A stretch of DNA of 64,000 bases. Origin: Nitrosospira multiformis (GTDB lineage: Bacteria; Pseudomonadota; Gammaproteobacteria; Burkholderiales; Nitrosomonadaceae). Shown here one piece after another: positions 7,290 to 16,533 of this stretch (position 1 is the first letter of the stretch; the number at the start of each line of letters is the position of its first letter). Made by a program: the position numbers and the translations under genes. The stretch covers positions 1 through 64,000 of the forward strand of contig JAFKJB010000015.1 of NCBI GenBank assembly GCA_017306155.1, in the 5' to 3' direction. The notes below the pieces were generated by a model. The model saw nothing but the letters and a program-made list of their open reading frames with translations. It was not told the origin of the DNA and searched no databases.

Positions 7290-9980
7290 TCACGCATTAG
7301 ACTGACGCTTCCAGAACTCCGGAATTTCCGTCCGGTATCGCCGCATCAGCAGGTTCGCCACCAGGCCGGTCCAGCCGGTCTGGTGAGCGGCGCCTAAACC
7401 CCGTCCGGTTTCACCGTGAAAATACTCATGGAACAACAGCAGGTCACGCCAATGAGGATTCGTTTGGTGGGGACTGTTTTCGGGGAAGGCCGGGATCAGG
7501 CCGGATTCATCCCGGCGGAAAATATCCACCAGCCGTTCCGCCAGCATATGGGAAGCGTATTTGAGGTTGATTTCATGATGGTTCAGGCAGGGAGCAGGAA
7601 AAGTAAAGGCATCGCCGAGGTAGCGGTGCATCTTTTCGATGGTCTGGATCAGCAGATAGTTGGTCTGCATCCACACCGGGCCGCGCCAGTTCGAGTTGCC
7701 GCCAAAAAGAGGGGAGTCGGATTCCCCAGGAACATAGCGGATGACGGCATTGCCGACACCCGGGAGATGGCCGAGGTTTCCTTGCGTGGCATGGCGCTTG
7801 GAGACGCTGCGCACCCCATGGGGCGAAAAGAACTCTTCTTCATCAAAAATCCGGGGCAACATCCTGACGAACATCGCAGGGGTCACCAGGGATAGCAGGT
7901 GCTCGCCCCGTTCGTTGGTGTCGATGGGGCAGGCGCATATCACGCTTCCATTGAACATGCCGCCCCTGTGCTCCCACAGCAGTGCGCTGAAACGTTTGCG
8001 ATTTGCAAGCAGCCGTGCATCCACGACCTCGCATGCAAACAGCGGAATGATGCCTACCCAGGAGAAAACATCGATGCGGTGTGTGCTTCCACCCGGCTCT
8101 ACGACAAGATCCTTGAAGAAGCCGTCGGTGTCGTCCCACAGGGAAACGCCCACCCCGGTATGTCCGGCAATCGTATTGGCAATTGCGAGGAACTGGCTAT
8201 AGGATTGGAGAGCGATATTCTCATAGGCCGGGTCTTCCACCGCAATTTCCAGTGCCATGACGGTCAATTGCAGGGAAAACATCGCCATCCAGCCGGTTGC
8301 ATCAGCCTGCTTGAGTGCGTACCCCGGCGGGAGCGGCTCGGAGCGGTTGTATACCGAGATATTATCCAGTCCGAGAAATCCTCCCTCGAATACATTCGTG
8401 CCTGTCGAATCCTTGAGGTTGATCCACCAGGTGTGATTCAGCAAAAGCTTGTGCAGCACGCGTTTAAGAAAACCGATGTCACCCTTGCCGCGCTGCACCC
8501 GCTCGGCCCGGAACACCTTGAGCGCGCCCATGGCGTGCACCGGCGGATTCACATCGCTGAATGTCCATTCATATGCCGGGATTTGCCCGTTGGGATGCAG
8601 GTAGTTTTCATTCAGCAGCAGTTCGATCTGTTCCTTGGCAAAGTCCACATCGATGAGCGCCAGCGTGGGGCAGTGAAATGCGAGATCCCAGGCGGCAAAC
8701 CAGGGATACTCCCAGGTGTCCGGCATGGAAATGACATGGCTCGCCTTGAGATGGGGCCATGCGTGGTTGCGCACCTTCCGTCTCGATGCCAGCGGTGTTG
8801 CCTGGTCCCCTTTCAGCCAGTCCGATACATCGTAGTGATAGAACTGCTTGGTCCATATCATGCCCGCCAGTGCTTGCCGCAGGATGCGCTGGTCCTCGGC
8901 GGCTGCGTTGTCTGCCAGGAACGCGTGGAAAAAAGCATCCGCTTCGGTGCGGCGCTGCGCAAAAATCCTGTCCTGATTTTCGAACGGCTGAGGATCGGGT
9001 TCAGCCGTGAGCACCAGTTCGATCATGCCTGTCTTGCCGGGCGGGATTGCAAGCTTATGCGCTGCGCCGAATTTTGTTCCCTTTTTCGCGGGATTTACAG
9101 CGGACTGCTCACCCTGCACGAGATAACGGTGAAAGGCATCTTTGACATAAGGACCGGTGTTGGGCACGCCCCATAACCTGGTATTGTTGGTTTCATTTTC
9201 CGTATAAAGAAGGTCGGCTTGCTGTCGGCCGTAGAGGTAGTAGCCTCCCAGTGCGGGATGTTCTGCCATCACCGCCCAGGCGGCATTCCTGGGCGCGGGG
9301 ACTGCGTGCAGGAGAGGTTTTACCTCATCTTTTCCCGACCAGGACCAGTAATTGCGAAACCACAGCTGCGGCACCAGCCACAGTAAAGCCGCCTCTTTCC
9401 CGCGGTTGCTTGCAACGATGCGGATGTGCAGTTCATGCGGGGAGGCCTTGGCATAGAAGACTTCCACATCCCAATACCGGTCTTCCGAGAAAGCGCCGCT
9501 GTCAATCAGGTTGAACGGAGGCTCTGCACGTGAGCGGCGGACGTTTTCCTCGATCAGCCGCGTGTAAGGGAAGGGGGATTGCGGGTATTTATAGAGGTAA
9601 TGAAGCCAGGCGTGAGAAGGCGTGGCGTCGAGGTAGAAATAGCATTCCTTTACGTCTTCTCCCCGGTTACCCTGGTTTCCCGTAAGACCGAAGGCGCGCT
9701 CCTTGAGGATGGCATCCCTGCCATTCCAAAGCGCCAGTGAGAAACAGAGATGCTGCGCCTCGTCCGAGATACCGCCCAGCCCATCCTCATTCCAGCGATA
9801 AGCGCGCGAACGCGCCTGGTCATGGTCGAAATATTCCCAGGGCGTCCCATCCGGGCTGTAATCCTCCCGCACGGTGCCCCATGCGCGTTCTGAAAGATAG
9901 GGTCCCCACAAACGCCAGGCTTCCCGGCCCTGCCGCTGGTTTTCCAATCGCTGCCGTTCAGCATCCGGTGGGGTAGACAT
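7290..9980 (-). CDS. GH63-like (MGH1-type) glucosidase
   Basis: This 896-residue cytosolic protein (no signal peptide) resembles the bacterial glycoside hydrolase family 63 proteins annotated simply as glucosidase. It begins AWRLWGPYLSERAWGTVREDYS, then a beta-rich N-terminal region (RAYRWNEDGLGGISD). The C-terminal (alpha/alpha)6 barrel follows, with DTWEYPWFAAWDLAFH, NWRGPVWMQTNYLLI and GLGAAHQTGWTGLVANL. Family members are inverting enzymes on alpha-glucosides such as mannosylglycerate, glucosylglycerate or oligosaccharides. The substrate cannot be told here. It lies 126 bp downstream of suhB on the same strand, so cotranscription is possible. Confidence 0.8.
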   Translation of the reverse strand: MSTPPDAERQRLENQRQGREAWRLWGPYLSERAWGTVREDYSPDGTPWEYFDHDQARSRAYRWNEDGLGGISDEAQHLCFSLALWNGRDAILKERAFGLTGNQGNRGEDVKECYFYLDATPSHAWLHYLYKYPQSPFPYTRLIEENVRRSRAEPPFNLIDSGAFSEDRYWDVEVFYAKASPHELHIRIVASNRGKEAALLWLVPQLWFRNYWSWSGKDEVKPLLHAVPAPRNAAWAVMAEHPALGGYYLYGRQQADLLYTENETNNTRLWGVPNTGPYVKDAFHRYLVQGEQSAVNPAKKGTKFGAAHKLAIPPGKTGMIELVLTAEPDPQPFENQDRIFAQRRTEADAFFHAFLADNAAAEDQRILRQALAGMIWTKQFYHYDVSDWLKGDQATPLASRRKVRNHAWPHLKASHVISMPDTWEYPWFAAWDLAFHCPTLALIDVDFAKEQIELLLNENYLHPNGQIPAYEWTFSDVNPPVHAMGALKVFRAERVQRGKGDIGFLKRVLHKLLLNHTWWINLKDSTGTNVFEGGFLGLDNISVYNRSEPLPPGYALKQADATGWMAMFSLQLTVMALEIAVEDPAYENIALQSYSQFLAIANTIAGHTGVGVSLWDDTDGFFKDLVVEPGGSTHRIDVFSWVGIIPLFACEVVDARLLANRKRFSALLWEHRGGMFNGSVICACPIDTNERGEHLLSLVTPAMFVRMLPRIFDEEEFFSPHGVRSVSKRHATQGNLGHLPGVGNAVIRYVPGESDSPLFGGNSNWRGPVWMQTNYLLIQTIEKMHRYLGDAFTFPAPCLNHHEINLKYASHMLAERLVDIFRRDESGLIPAFPENSPHQTNPHWRDLLLFHEYFHGETGRGLGAAHQTGWTGLVANLLMRRYRTEIPEFWKRQSNA

Positions 9981-10106
9981 GACGTTATTTCTCCGGTTGT
10001 TTCACACACCTTCCTTGGGCTGTCCATGAGGATTGGCGGCGACGGGCCGCGCCAGGAAAACGGAGATTACCACTTCCCTCCTTTTCGCGGACGTCCCCTG
10101 TACGCG

Positions 10107-10928
10107 TCATCCCACGCCTTGAGCCGTCTTCAGTTCCGGTGTCAAGTGCGGGGCAATGACCTGCAACAGTTGACCGAAGACTTTTGGATTACCCGCAATC
10201 ACGTTGCCGCTTTTCAGATAGGTATCGTTTCCTTCCATGTCTCCCACCAGTCCACCTGCCTCGGTAATGAGCAGGCAGCCAGCCGCCATATCCCAGGCTG
10301 ACAGCCCGAACTCCCAGAAGCCATCGTATCGTCCGGCAGCGACATAGGCCAGGTCGAGCGCGGCGGAGCCGGGGCGCCGGATCCCCGCCACCCGGGGCAT
10401 GATATCCTTGAATATGGCAAGGTAGGCCTCGGCATGCGTGAATTCGCGAAACGGGAAACCCGTGCCGATCAGGCAGTCACCAAGCTTGGTGCGCTTGCTC
10501 ACGCGCAAGCGATGGTCATTGAGATAGGCGCCTGCCCCACGGCTTGCGGTGAATAATTCGTTGGCTGCCGGGTTGTAGACCACTGCCTGCGACAAGACGT
10601 TTTTATGCATCAATCCGATCGAAACCGAGTAATGCGGGAAACCATGAAGAAAATTGGTGGTACCGTCCAGGGGGTCGATGATCCACTGATATTCAGACTT
10701 GCCCGGATCACCTTGGGCGCCGCTTTCTTCTGCTAGAATGGAATGACCGGGATAGGCATCGAGCAGCATCTCGATAATCGCATTTTCTGCGGCGCCGTCT
10801 ACTTCGCTGACAAAATCATTGTGCGCCTTGCGCGAAACATTCAGTAAATCCAGGTTCTGGGCGGCACGATTGATGATGCCGCCTGCGCGGCGTGCGGCCC
10901 TTACCGCGATGGTGAGCATGGGATGCAT
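10107..10928 (-). CDS. suhB: Inositol-1-monophosphatase family protein SuhB
   Basis: The 273-residue protein has the two metal-binding signatures of the Mg-dependent inositol monophosphatase family: ILAEESG and [19 protein letters not shown], and later [19 protein letters not shown]. It hydrolyses inositol phosphate, and in enterobacteria SuhB also acts in Nus-factor rRNA transcription complexes. Which role applies here is not shown by sequence. Its start codon is 63 bp from divergent trmJ, an arrangement like the suhB-trmJ neighbourhood of E. coli. Confidence 0.93.
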   Translation of the reverse strand: MHPMLTIAVRAARRAGGIINRAAQNLDLLNVSRKAHNDFVSEVDGAAENAIIEMLLDAYPGHSILAEESGAQGDPGKSEYQWIIDPLDGTTNFLHGFPHYSVSIGLMHKNVLSQAVVYNPAANELFTASRGAGAYLNDHRLRVSKRTKLGDCLIGTGFPFREFTHAEAYLAIFKDIMPRVAGIRRPGSAALDLAYVAAGRYDGFWEFGLSAWDMAAGCLLITEAGGLVGDMEGNDTYLKSGNVIAGNPKVFGQLLQVIAPHLTPELKTAQGVG

Positions 10929-10991
10929 TTTTCGGATTCAAAATAAAGTGAATGGTGGATTTTAACTCAGATAATTCGTTCAGGACGCGAG

Positions 10992-11816
10992 ATGCTCGAT
11001 AAAGTCCGAATTGTCCTGAGCCATACCAGTCATCCCGGTAATATCGGGGGGGCGGCCCGGGCAATGAAGACCATGGGGCTGGACTCGCTCTATCTTGTGA
11101 ATCCCAGGTTTTTCCCTGACAAGGAAGCTGAAAGACGGGCCACTGGCGCATTGGATATCCTCCACAAGGCAGAAGTCTGCGGCACGCTCGATGAGGCGCT
11201 CAGCGGCACTGTTCTGGCAGCGGCAGTAACGGCCCGCCAGCGCGATCTATCCCATGAAGTTTTTGATGTCCGGCAGGGTGCGGCCAAACTGCTCGATCTT
11301 GCGCAAAAGGATTTCGTTGCACTGGTGTTCGGCACGGAAATGTCCGGCCTTACCACGCTTGAAGTCAGCAAATGCCAGATCATCATCCATATTCCAGCCA
11401 ACCCGGAATATTCCTCTCTCAACCTTGCCAGCGCTGTGCAGATCATGGCGTACGAACTGCGCATGGCCTGCATGGGTTTGCTGGAAACCACGCCTGCTTC
11501 GTCGACCCCGCGTGGCGGCGGAGTGGCAGCGACCTTTGATGAAATCGAATTGCTTTACGCTCACTTGGAGCAGGTCGCGATCGGCAGTGGTTTTCTCGAT
11601 CCCCAGGAGCCGAAACGGCTGATGCAGCGCATGCGAAGACTGTTTGCCCGCGCGCGCCTGGAAAAGGAGGAGATCAATATATTACGGGGGATACTGAGCG
11701 CCTGCGAGAAACGGATGCAGGCAAGCGCTGCTGCTTTTCCGCTTATTCCTGATGCCCCTGATATTCCTGATTCTCGCCGGATGCGAATGAAATTGAATAA
11801 TGACAGGAAGAGTTGA
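10992..11816 (+). CDS. trmJ: tRNA (Cm32/Um32) 2'-O-methyltransferase TrmJ
   Basis: TrmJ methylates the ribose of residue 32 in the tRNA anticodon loop using S-adenosylmethionine. The 274-residue protein has the three SPOUT motifs: HPGNIGGAARAMKTMGL at the start, LVFGTEMSGLT in the middle, and the knot segment IPANPEYSSLNLASAVQIMAYEL. A helical C-terminal extension follows and ends in a Pro/Asp-rich tail (IPDAPDIPDSRR). Length matches TrmJ rather than the shorter TrmL. It is divergent from suhB and followed by the iscR promoter. Confidence 0.92.
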   Translation: MLDKVRIVLSHTSHPGNIGGAARAMKTMGLDSLYLVNPRFFPDKEAERRATGALDILHKAEVCGTLDEALSGTVLAAAVTARQRDLSHEVFDVRQGAAKLLDLAQKDFVALVFGTEMSGLTTLEVSKCQIIIHIPANPEYSSLNLASAVQIMAYELRMACMGLLETTPASSTPRGGGVAATFDEIELLYAHLEQVAIGSGFLDPQEPKRLMQRMRRLFARARLEKEEINILRGILSACEKRMQASAAAFPLIPDAPDIPDSRRMRMKLNNDRKS

Positions 11817-11851
11817 CGGCAGTCAGGTTTGAACGAAAATAGCCGGACAAA

Positions 11852-11904
11852 ATAGTTGACCATGATAAAGGGGATTTATATACTTGACCAATGTTGTCGG
11901 GTAT
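11852..11904 (+). promoter_or_regulatory. iscR promoter with two tandem IscR-like boxes
   Basis: A sigma-70-type promoter is visible: TTGACC at 11856-11861, a 17-bp spacer and TATACT at 11879-11884. Two boxes begin 28 bp apart. The one at 11852-11876 has a good left half (ATAGTTGAC) but a poor right half. The one at 11880-11904 begins ATACTTGACC and ends TGTCGGGTAT, close to the type-1 IscR box (ATASYYGACT ... AGTCRRSTAT). The second box overlaps the -10, as expected for repression by [2Fe-2S]-IscR. The same layout recurs before the second iscR at 42154-42206. Confidence 0.7.
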
Positions 11905-12088
11905 TGAAGTTGTTTACGTGAGCAAGGCGTTCGGAGGGAGCATCTAATTGCAGGATTAGTGCGTGGTGGGCTCCCGTTGAATTGAATCAGGAAGACTTGT
12001 TCGAGCGCTTTGCTCCGATAACTGTGCAGGATTTGTGCCGATTATTTTGTGGTTTCACTCAGTGTCAATTTCTATTGGGGAGCAGAAA

Positions 12089-12562
12089 ATGCGGTTAACA
12101 ACGAAGGGTCGTTTTGCAGTAACGGCAATGATCGATCTTGCATTGCACAGCGCGGATGGGCCGGTTACGTTGGCGGGTATCAGTGAACGTCAGAAAATCT
12201 CATTGTCTTATCTTGAACAGTTGTTCGGAAAGCTGCGGCGCAGCAAGCTGGTAGGCAGCGTGCGCGGCCCCGGCGGTGGCTATCGCTTGACCAAGCCCAT
12301 GAGCGAGGTATCTGTAGTAGACATTATTCTGGCTGTGGATGAGCCCATCGACGCCACCCAATGCGGGGGCAAGGAAAACTGCCACAATGATCAGCGCTGC
12401 ATGACGCACGATTTATGGGCGAACCTGAATGCCCGGATACGCGATTACCTGGCGCTGGTTACGCTGGAGCAACTCGTATCAAACCCCAAGGTGAAGGATA
12501 TTGCTGTCCTGCAGGATGTGAGAGCCTGCGCCCCGTCGCAACATCATACAGTTCTTGCCTGA
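12089..12562 (+). CDS. iscR: Fe-S cluster assembly transcription factor IscR (paralogue 1)
   Basis: IscR is an Rrf2-family repressor/activator that senses Fe-S status through its own [2Fe-2S] cluster. The 157-residue protein begins MRLTTKGRFAVTAMIDLAL with the winged helix, then ISLSYLEQLFGKLR and GPGGGYRL. The cluster ligands Cys92, Cys98, Cys104 and His107 are all in place, at the same numbers as in E. coli IscR. An upstream in-frame start at 12035 would add 18 unrelated residues and is rejected. The next gene is a cysteine desulfurase; the rest of the isc operon (iscU, iscA, hscBA, fdx) does not follow. Confidence 0.94.
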   Translation: MRLTTKGRFAVTAMIDLALHSADGPVTLAGISERQKISLSYLEQLFGKLRRSKLVGSVRGPGGGYRLTKPMSEVSVVDIILAVDEPIDATQCGGKENCHNDQRCMTHDLWANLNARIRDYLALVTLEQLVSNPKVKDIAVLQDVRACAPSQHHTVLA

Positions 12563-12625
12563 ACGGTAACAATCTGCTGGTTTCAGGTCCGATTTCGATG
12601 AGCTCACAGAGTGAGTACCCGGACG

Positions 12626-13783
12626 ATGACTTACGCCTATTTCGACCATAACGCCACGACTGCTGTCGATAAAACCGCGCTTGATGTCATGCTGCCGTAC
12701 TTCCGGGAAGAGTACGGCAATCCCTCCAGCCGGCATGCCTTTGGCATTGGAGCCCGCCGGGCGGTTGATCGCGCGCGCGAGCAGGTGGCGGATGCAGTGG
12801 GAGTGCAGCCATCGCAGGTGGTCTTCACCAGCGGCGGATCGGAAGCCAATAACCTGTTCATTCAGGGCGCCGCGGGTTACATGAAGCCGGGGCAGATTGC
12901 CATAAGCGCGATCGAGCATCCGTGCGTGATGAAAACTGCGCAGGAACTGGCACGTGCTTCGCGCGGAAGCTGGAATCTGCGCCGGCTGGCAGTCGATAAT
13001 CAGGGCCGGCTGGATCCGGCCGACCTTGACGAGGCACTGTCGCATCAACAGTCGGGGCTGGTTTCAGTCATGCTGGCAAACAACGAAACAGGCGTGATTC
13101 AGGATGTCTCAATGGTGGCGGAGAAGGCCCGCGCGCGAGGTGCCTGGATTCATACGGATGCGGTACAGGCATTTGGCAAGATTCCGGTCGATTTTGCCTC
13201 GCTCAACGTACATGCCCTGACACTGTCATCTCACAAGATTTATGGTCCCAAGGGCGCTGCGGCACTTATCATGGATAAGCGGCTCCTGCTCAAACCTCTC
13301 ATCTACGGGGGAGGGCATGAAAGCGGATTGCGTTCGGGTACGGAAAACGTTCCCGCAATCGTGGGATTAGGCGTGGCCTGCGAGCTGGTCAAGAGACGAA
13401 TAGCGGAACATGCCAGGCATATCTCGGCATTACGCCAGCAACTGGAGCGGGGCCTGATGGAGATGGGCGGGACTGTTTTTGGTCTCGGCGCTTCCCGCCT
13501 GCCCAATACCTGTTATTTTGCGTTGCCGGGTATCGAAGGGGATACTCTGGTAGTGCGTCTCGATAAGGCAGGTTTCGCGGTGGCAAGCGGTGCTGCCTGT
13601 TCCAGTGTCAATCCCGGCCGAAGTCATGTGCTGGAAGCGATGGGAGTGGATCCAGCCCTGGCTCGTTGTGCTGTGCGGGTAAGCCTGGGCGCCTCCAATT
13701 CTTCGGAGCAGGTCGCGAATTTCCTTCGCGCTCTTGGTGTTATCGTGGATGAACTGCAGCAGATGAGCGCATTCTCGATCTGA
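12626..13783 (+). CDS. iscS: Cysteine desulfurase, IscS/NifS family
   Basis: This PLP enzyme takes sulfur from cysteine as a persulfide for Fe-S clusters and thio-modified RNAs. The 385-residue protein starts MTYAYFDHNATTAVD. It carries the PLP lysine Lys204 in SSHKIYGPKG and the catalytic Cys325 in the loop SGAACSSVNPGRSHVL, which resembles class I (IscS-type) enzymes rather than SufS. A GTG at 12611 would add five residues and cannot be excluded. It lies 63 bp after iscR and is probably cotranscribed. The enzyme is slightly shorter than E. coli IscS (404) and lacks part of its C-terminal IscU-docking tail, so IscS is a family-level name. Confidence 0.88.
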   Translation: MTYAYFDHNATTAVDKTALDVMLPYFREEYGNPSSRHAFGIGARRAVDRAREQVADAVGVQPSQVVFTSGGSEANNLFIQGAAGYMKPGQIAISAIEHPCVMKTAQELARASRGSWNLRRLAVDNQGRLDPADLDEALSHQQSGLVSVMLANNETGVIQDVSMVAEKARARGAWIHTDAVQAFGKIPVDFASLNVHALTLSSHKIYGPKGAAALIMDKRLLLKPLIYGGGHESGLRSGTENVPAIVGLGVACELVKRRIAEHARHISALRQQLERGLMEMGGTVFGLGASRLPNTCYFALPGIEGDTLVVRLDKAGFAVASGAACSSVNPGRSHVLEAMGVDPALARCAVRVSLGASNSSEQVANFLRALGVIVDELQQMSAFSI

Positions 13784-14013
13784 CTGTTTCGCCTCCACGA
13801 AGCTTTTCCGCGTTATTCTCACCATACTTACCCGCCTTCTATCCGGTTCCAAGTCTTTTCCGGAGTTCTTCGCGGTGCCTGCCAGCCCATTCTCGGGCTC
13901 GTCATTTTTTATCTGCCACTGGAACGATTTATGTTTATACTTTGTGTCAGGCGTCTCGCCCTGTTTCATTGATCCTTGATCCTAACCCTTTTGGTCATTT
14001 TCATCATAAATCC

Positions 14014-14802
14014 GTGACATATAACCGTCTCATTGTCCTCTTGCTGCTTGCCTGCACACTGCTCGTGACGGGATGTGCCACTACCCGCCCGCAGGGATCG
14101 ACGATGCCGAACGATCAGGGCACAGACCATACGGATCCGATCGATCCATATGAGGGGATCAATCGCAAGTTTTACACTTTTACTGACATGGTCGACCGGA
14201 AACTCATCGAGCCGGTAGCGGATGTCTATATGGACCACGTGCCTGTCCGGGTGCAGCGCTCGGTGGGGAGTTTTTATGACAATATTCAGTATCCGAACGT
14301 CGTCCTGAATGATTTCCTGCAAGGCAAGGTACGCCAGGGATTTCGTGACAGCCTGCGCTTCGTCGTCAATTCCACCGTTGGTGTCGCCGGGCTCTTTGAT
14401 CCGGCTGCTTCCATGGGGTTGACCCAGCACGATGAAGATTTTGGACAAACACTGGGGGTGTGGGGGGTGGACGCACACACTTATCTTTTTGTTCCCTTGC
14501 TTGGGCCCAGCAGCAACCGCGATGTTGCCTCCTATCCAGTTGCGGTGTTTACCAACGTTCTTTTCTACATCGGAACTTATGTGATCGGCGCTCCCGTCAC
14601 GGTGCCGCTTTCCGTTCTGGGCGTCATCGACAAACGGGCAAGACTCTCCGGCCCGATGAAGATCCGTGATGAGGCAGCGCTTGAGCCTTATCTGTTCGTG
14701 CGCGATGCTTACTTGCAACAGCGCAAGCATCTGATCTATGATGGAAATCCTCCTCCCCAGGTTTACGACGATCCCGCGGAGGAGGAGCCCGTAGCCAGGT
14801 AG
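14014..14802 (+). CDS. mlaA: MlaA (VacJ) outer-membrane lipoprotein, phospholipid-asymmetry maintenance
   Basis: MlaA sits in the outer membrane and removes mislocalised phospholipids from its outer leaflet for retrograde transport by the Mla system. From GTG 14014 the protein has a lipoprotein signal (LIVLLLLACTLLVTGC), so Cys would be the acylated first residue. The MlaA core follows: DPYEGINRKFYTFTDMVDR, NVVLNDFLQGK, FVVNSTVGVAGLFDPA and EDFGQTLGVWGV. An upstream TTG at 13942 would place 24 non-signal residues in front and is rejected. No mlaBCDEF gene is nearby. A small membrane protein gene follows after 18 bp. Confidence 0.92.
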   Translation: MTYNRLIVLLLLACTLLVTGCATTRPQGSTMPNDQGTDHTDPIDPYEGINRKFYTFTDMVDRKLIEPVADVYMDHVPVRVQRSVGSFYDNIQYPNVVLNDFLQGKVRQGFRDSLRFVVNSTVGVAGLFDPAASMGLTQHDEDFGQTLGVWGVDAHTYLFVPLLGPSSNRDVASYPVAVFTNVLFYIGTYVIGAPVTVPLSVLGVIDKRARLSGPMKIRDEAALEPYLFVRDAYLQQRKHLIYDGNPPPQVYDDPAEEEPVAR

Positions 14803-14820
14803 TGGCGCGGAGCGTCAAGC

Positions 14821-15225
14821 ATGAGCGAGCTCGACCGAAGAATGGAACGTCCTGTATCTGCTGGACTGCTTCGCATCACCCATCTCGTCTATCTGTTGCA
14901 CGGTTTCAGCGTCCTGATGGGAATCCTCGGACCGGCATTCATCATTACAGCCTTTCTCACGGGGTGGCCCTCGATCATTGCAGTGATCCTCAACTACGCG
15001 AAGCGGAGCGAGGTGCGTGGCACCTGGCTTGATTCCCATTTCGGCTGGCAGATACGCACTTTCTGGTATACCTTGCTTTGGCTGGTGATTGCAGCCCTGT
15101 TGTTTGCGACCATCATCGGCATCATGCTTGCGTACATTCTCGTCGTGGGTACGGGATTCTGGGTGGCGTACCGCCTCATTCGCGGCTGGCTGGCATTGAC
15201 TGATGGCAGAGCCATGCCTATGTGA
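14821..15225 (+). CDS. Small integral membrane protein, DUF4870-like
   Basis: The 134-residue protein has three or four predicted membrane helices: THLVYLLHGFSVLMGILG, PAFIITAFLTGWPSIIAVIL, TLLWLVIAALLFATIIGIML and YILVVGTGFWVAYRL. The cytoplasmic-type stretch between helices (RGTWLDSHFGWQIRTFW) matches the pattern seen in DUF4870/Tic20-like bacterial proteins. No enzymatic motif is visible and function is unknown. Only 18 bp separate it from mlaA, so it may be cotranscribed. Confidence 0.75.
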   Translation: MSELDRRMERPVSAGLLRITHLVYLLHGFSVLMGILGPAFIITAFLTGWPSIIAVILNYAKRSEVRGTWLDSHFGWQIRTFWYTLLWLVIAALLFATIIGIMLAYILVVGTGFWVAYRLIRGWLALTDGRAMPM

Positions 15226-15607
15226 GTGCCCGCTTCAGCCCCAACTCACTCATCCTGGCTTCTGTATTCGCCTGTCCCGATTCTTCTCATTTGACAGGCT
15301 CATTTCCATTTCTGTCATCTTCCTTTGCCGGTTTTATCAATGGGGCCCTGGAAGTGTTATGTGTGCCACCGTACAGAATCCGGTAATTGCACCCGCTAAT
15401 ATTTAGCATTCTGATTCTTCGGGTAGCAAAGATAGGCGTTCTGAAGTTGAAGAATGACGACTGTTTTATGCCCGGAAGAGAGGGGCAGAGTTGCAAAGGA
15501 ATAAGCTCAGGCCTGGAAATACTGCTAACACTGCTGTAAAACGACAAGCGTCATGGCGACATGTACCGGCTACATTTTCCGATGCCAGACCTATATTGAA
15601 GTTCATC
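15226..15607. other. Intergenic, 382 bp
   Basis: Between the DUF4870-like gene and the Crp-type regulator. A continuous frame runs from 15491 into the regulator, but its first 39 residues are not family-like and I treat them as untranslated leader. I see no repeat, RNA gene or clear operator here. Confidence 0.4.
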
Positions 15608-16387
15608 ATGCTTCCACCGCAGAGTCCCAAGCAGAACCAGATTCTGGCAGCGCTGCCTCTCTCCAGCTACACCCGCTTGCTGCCTCTTCTTGAACATGTG
15701 TCCATGCCCGCCGGTCAAGTCATCTACGACCCCGGTCTTCCTTTCAAATATGTGTATTTCCCGACAAACTCCGTAGTAGCACGGCTGTATGAGACGGTAA
15801 GCGGAGCATGTACACAGACCGGAATCATCGGAAACGAGGGGTTGGTCGGTGTTTCGGTCCTGCTGGGCGGCGAGAACTATCCTGCCCGCGTTCTGGTGCT
15901 GAGCACCGGTAAGGGTTATCGCATTAAAACCAGTTTCGTAAGGGATGAGTTTGAGCTGGGTGACGAACTGAGGCAGCTCGTCCTGCGCTTTGCCCATGCT
16001 CTGATGGTCCAAACCGAACAGGTAGCCGTCTCCAACCGATACCATACGGTTGATCAACAGTTGAGCTATCTTTTATTGATGAGTCTGGACCGTCTGCCGG
16101 GAGATGAGCTTCATATAACCCATGAACAGGCAGGAATCATGCTGGGCGTACGTCGCGAAAGCGTAACGGTTGCGGCACACAAGCTTCAGGCTGCCGGTGC
16201 GATTCGCTGCCGCCGGGGGCATCTTGCGGTTGCAGACCGTCAGCAACTGGAGGCAAGTGCGGGCGAGCAGTATGAAGTCGTAAAAAAAGAATATGAGTGC
16301 CTGGCAGCGTTTTATGCTTCACATGCTGTTCATTCTTCAGAACTGTCTCCTGCAAGATTCAAGCGTTTTTTTCAGCCAGCCGAGTAA
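15608..16387 (+). CDS. Crp/Fnr-family transcriptional regulator
   Basis: The 259-residue protein has an N-terminal cyclic-nucleotide-binding-type beta roll (ALPLSSYTRLLPLLEHVSM, then VIYDPGLPFKYVYFPTNSVV) and a C-terminal winged helix with recognition helix GVRRESVTVAAHKLQAAGAI. It has no FNR-type N-terminal Cys cluster. The usual cAMP-contact Arg-Ser pair is not obvious, so the signal is unknown. ATG 15608 was chosen because the domain begins right after it. The dihaem cytochrome gene 235 bp downstream is a possible target. Confidence 0.85.
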   Translation: MLPPQSPKQNQILAALPLSSYTRLLPLLEHVSMPAGQVIYDPGLPFKYVYFPTNSVVARLYETVSGACTQTGIIGNEGLVGVSVLLGGENYPARVLVLSTGKGYRIKTSFVRDEFELGDELRQLVLRFAHALMVQTEQVAVSNRYHTVDQQLSYLLLMSLDRLPGDELHITHEQAGIMLGVRRESVTVAAHKLQAAGAIRCRRGHLAVADRQQLEASAGEQYEVVKKEYECLAAFYASHAVHSSELSPARFKRFFQPAE

Positions 16388-16517
16388 GCCGGGACACTAT
16401 TCGGCGCCTCCTGCCAGAAGTACTGAGTACTGTCTCTTCCCCGATCCGGAGCCTGTCCGGGCGATCGTGTGTGCGGTTTCGAACAGAGTTGTTTTCCTGG
16501 ACATGACATTATTTCAA

Positions 16518-16533
16518 ATGTTTAGCTGAACAT
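16518..16533. promoter_or_regulatory. 16-bp near-perfect palindrome upstream of the dihaem cytochrome
   Basis: The sequence ATGTTTAGCTGAACAT is symmetric except for one base pair and lies 90 bp before the cytochrome start. Dimeric regulators, including Crp/Fnr-type proteins, bind such sites, and one is encoded just upstream. It does not match the canonical Crp (TGTGA) or FNR (TTGAT) half-site, so any link to that gene is a guess. Confidence 0.3.

Noticed and set aside
7899-9176. 425-codon open frame antisense to the GH63-like gene
   Set aside because: Shadow of a real gene; no ribosome-binding site and no recognisable domain.
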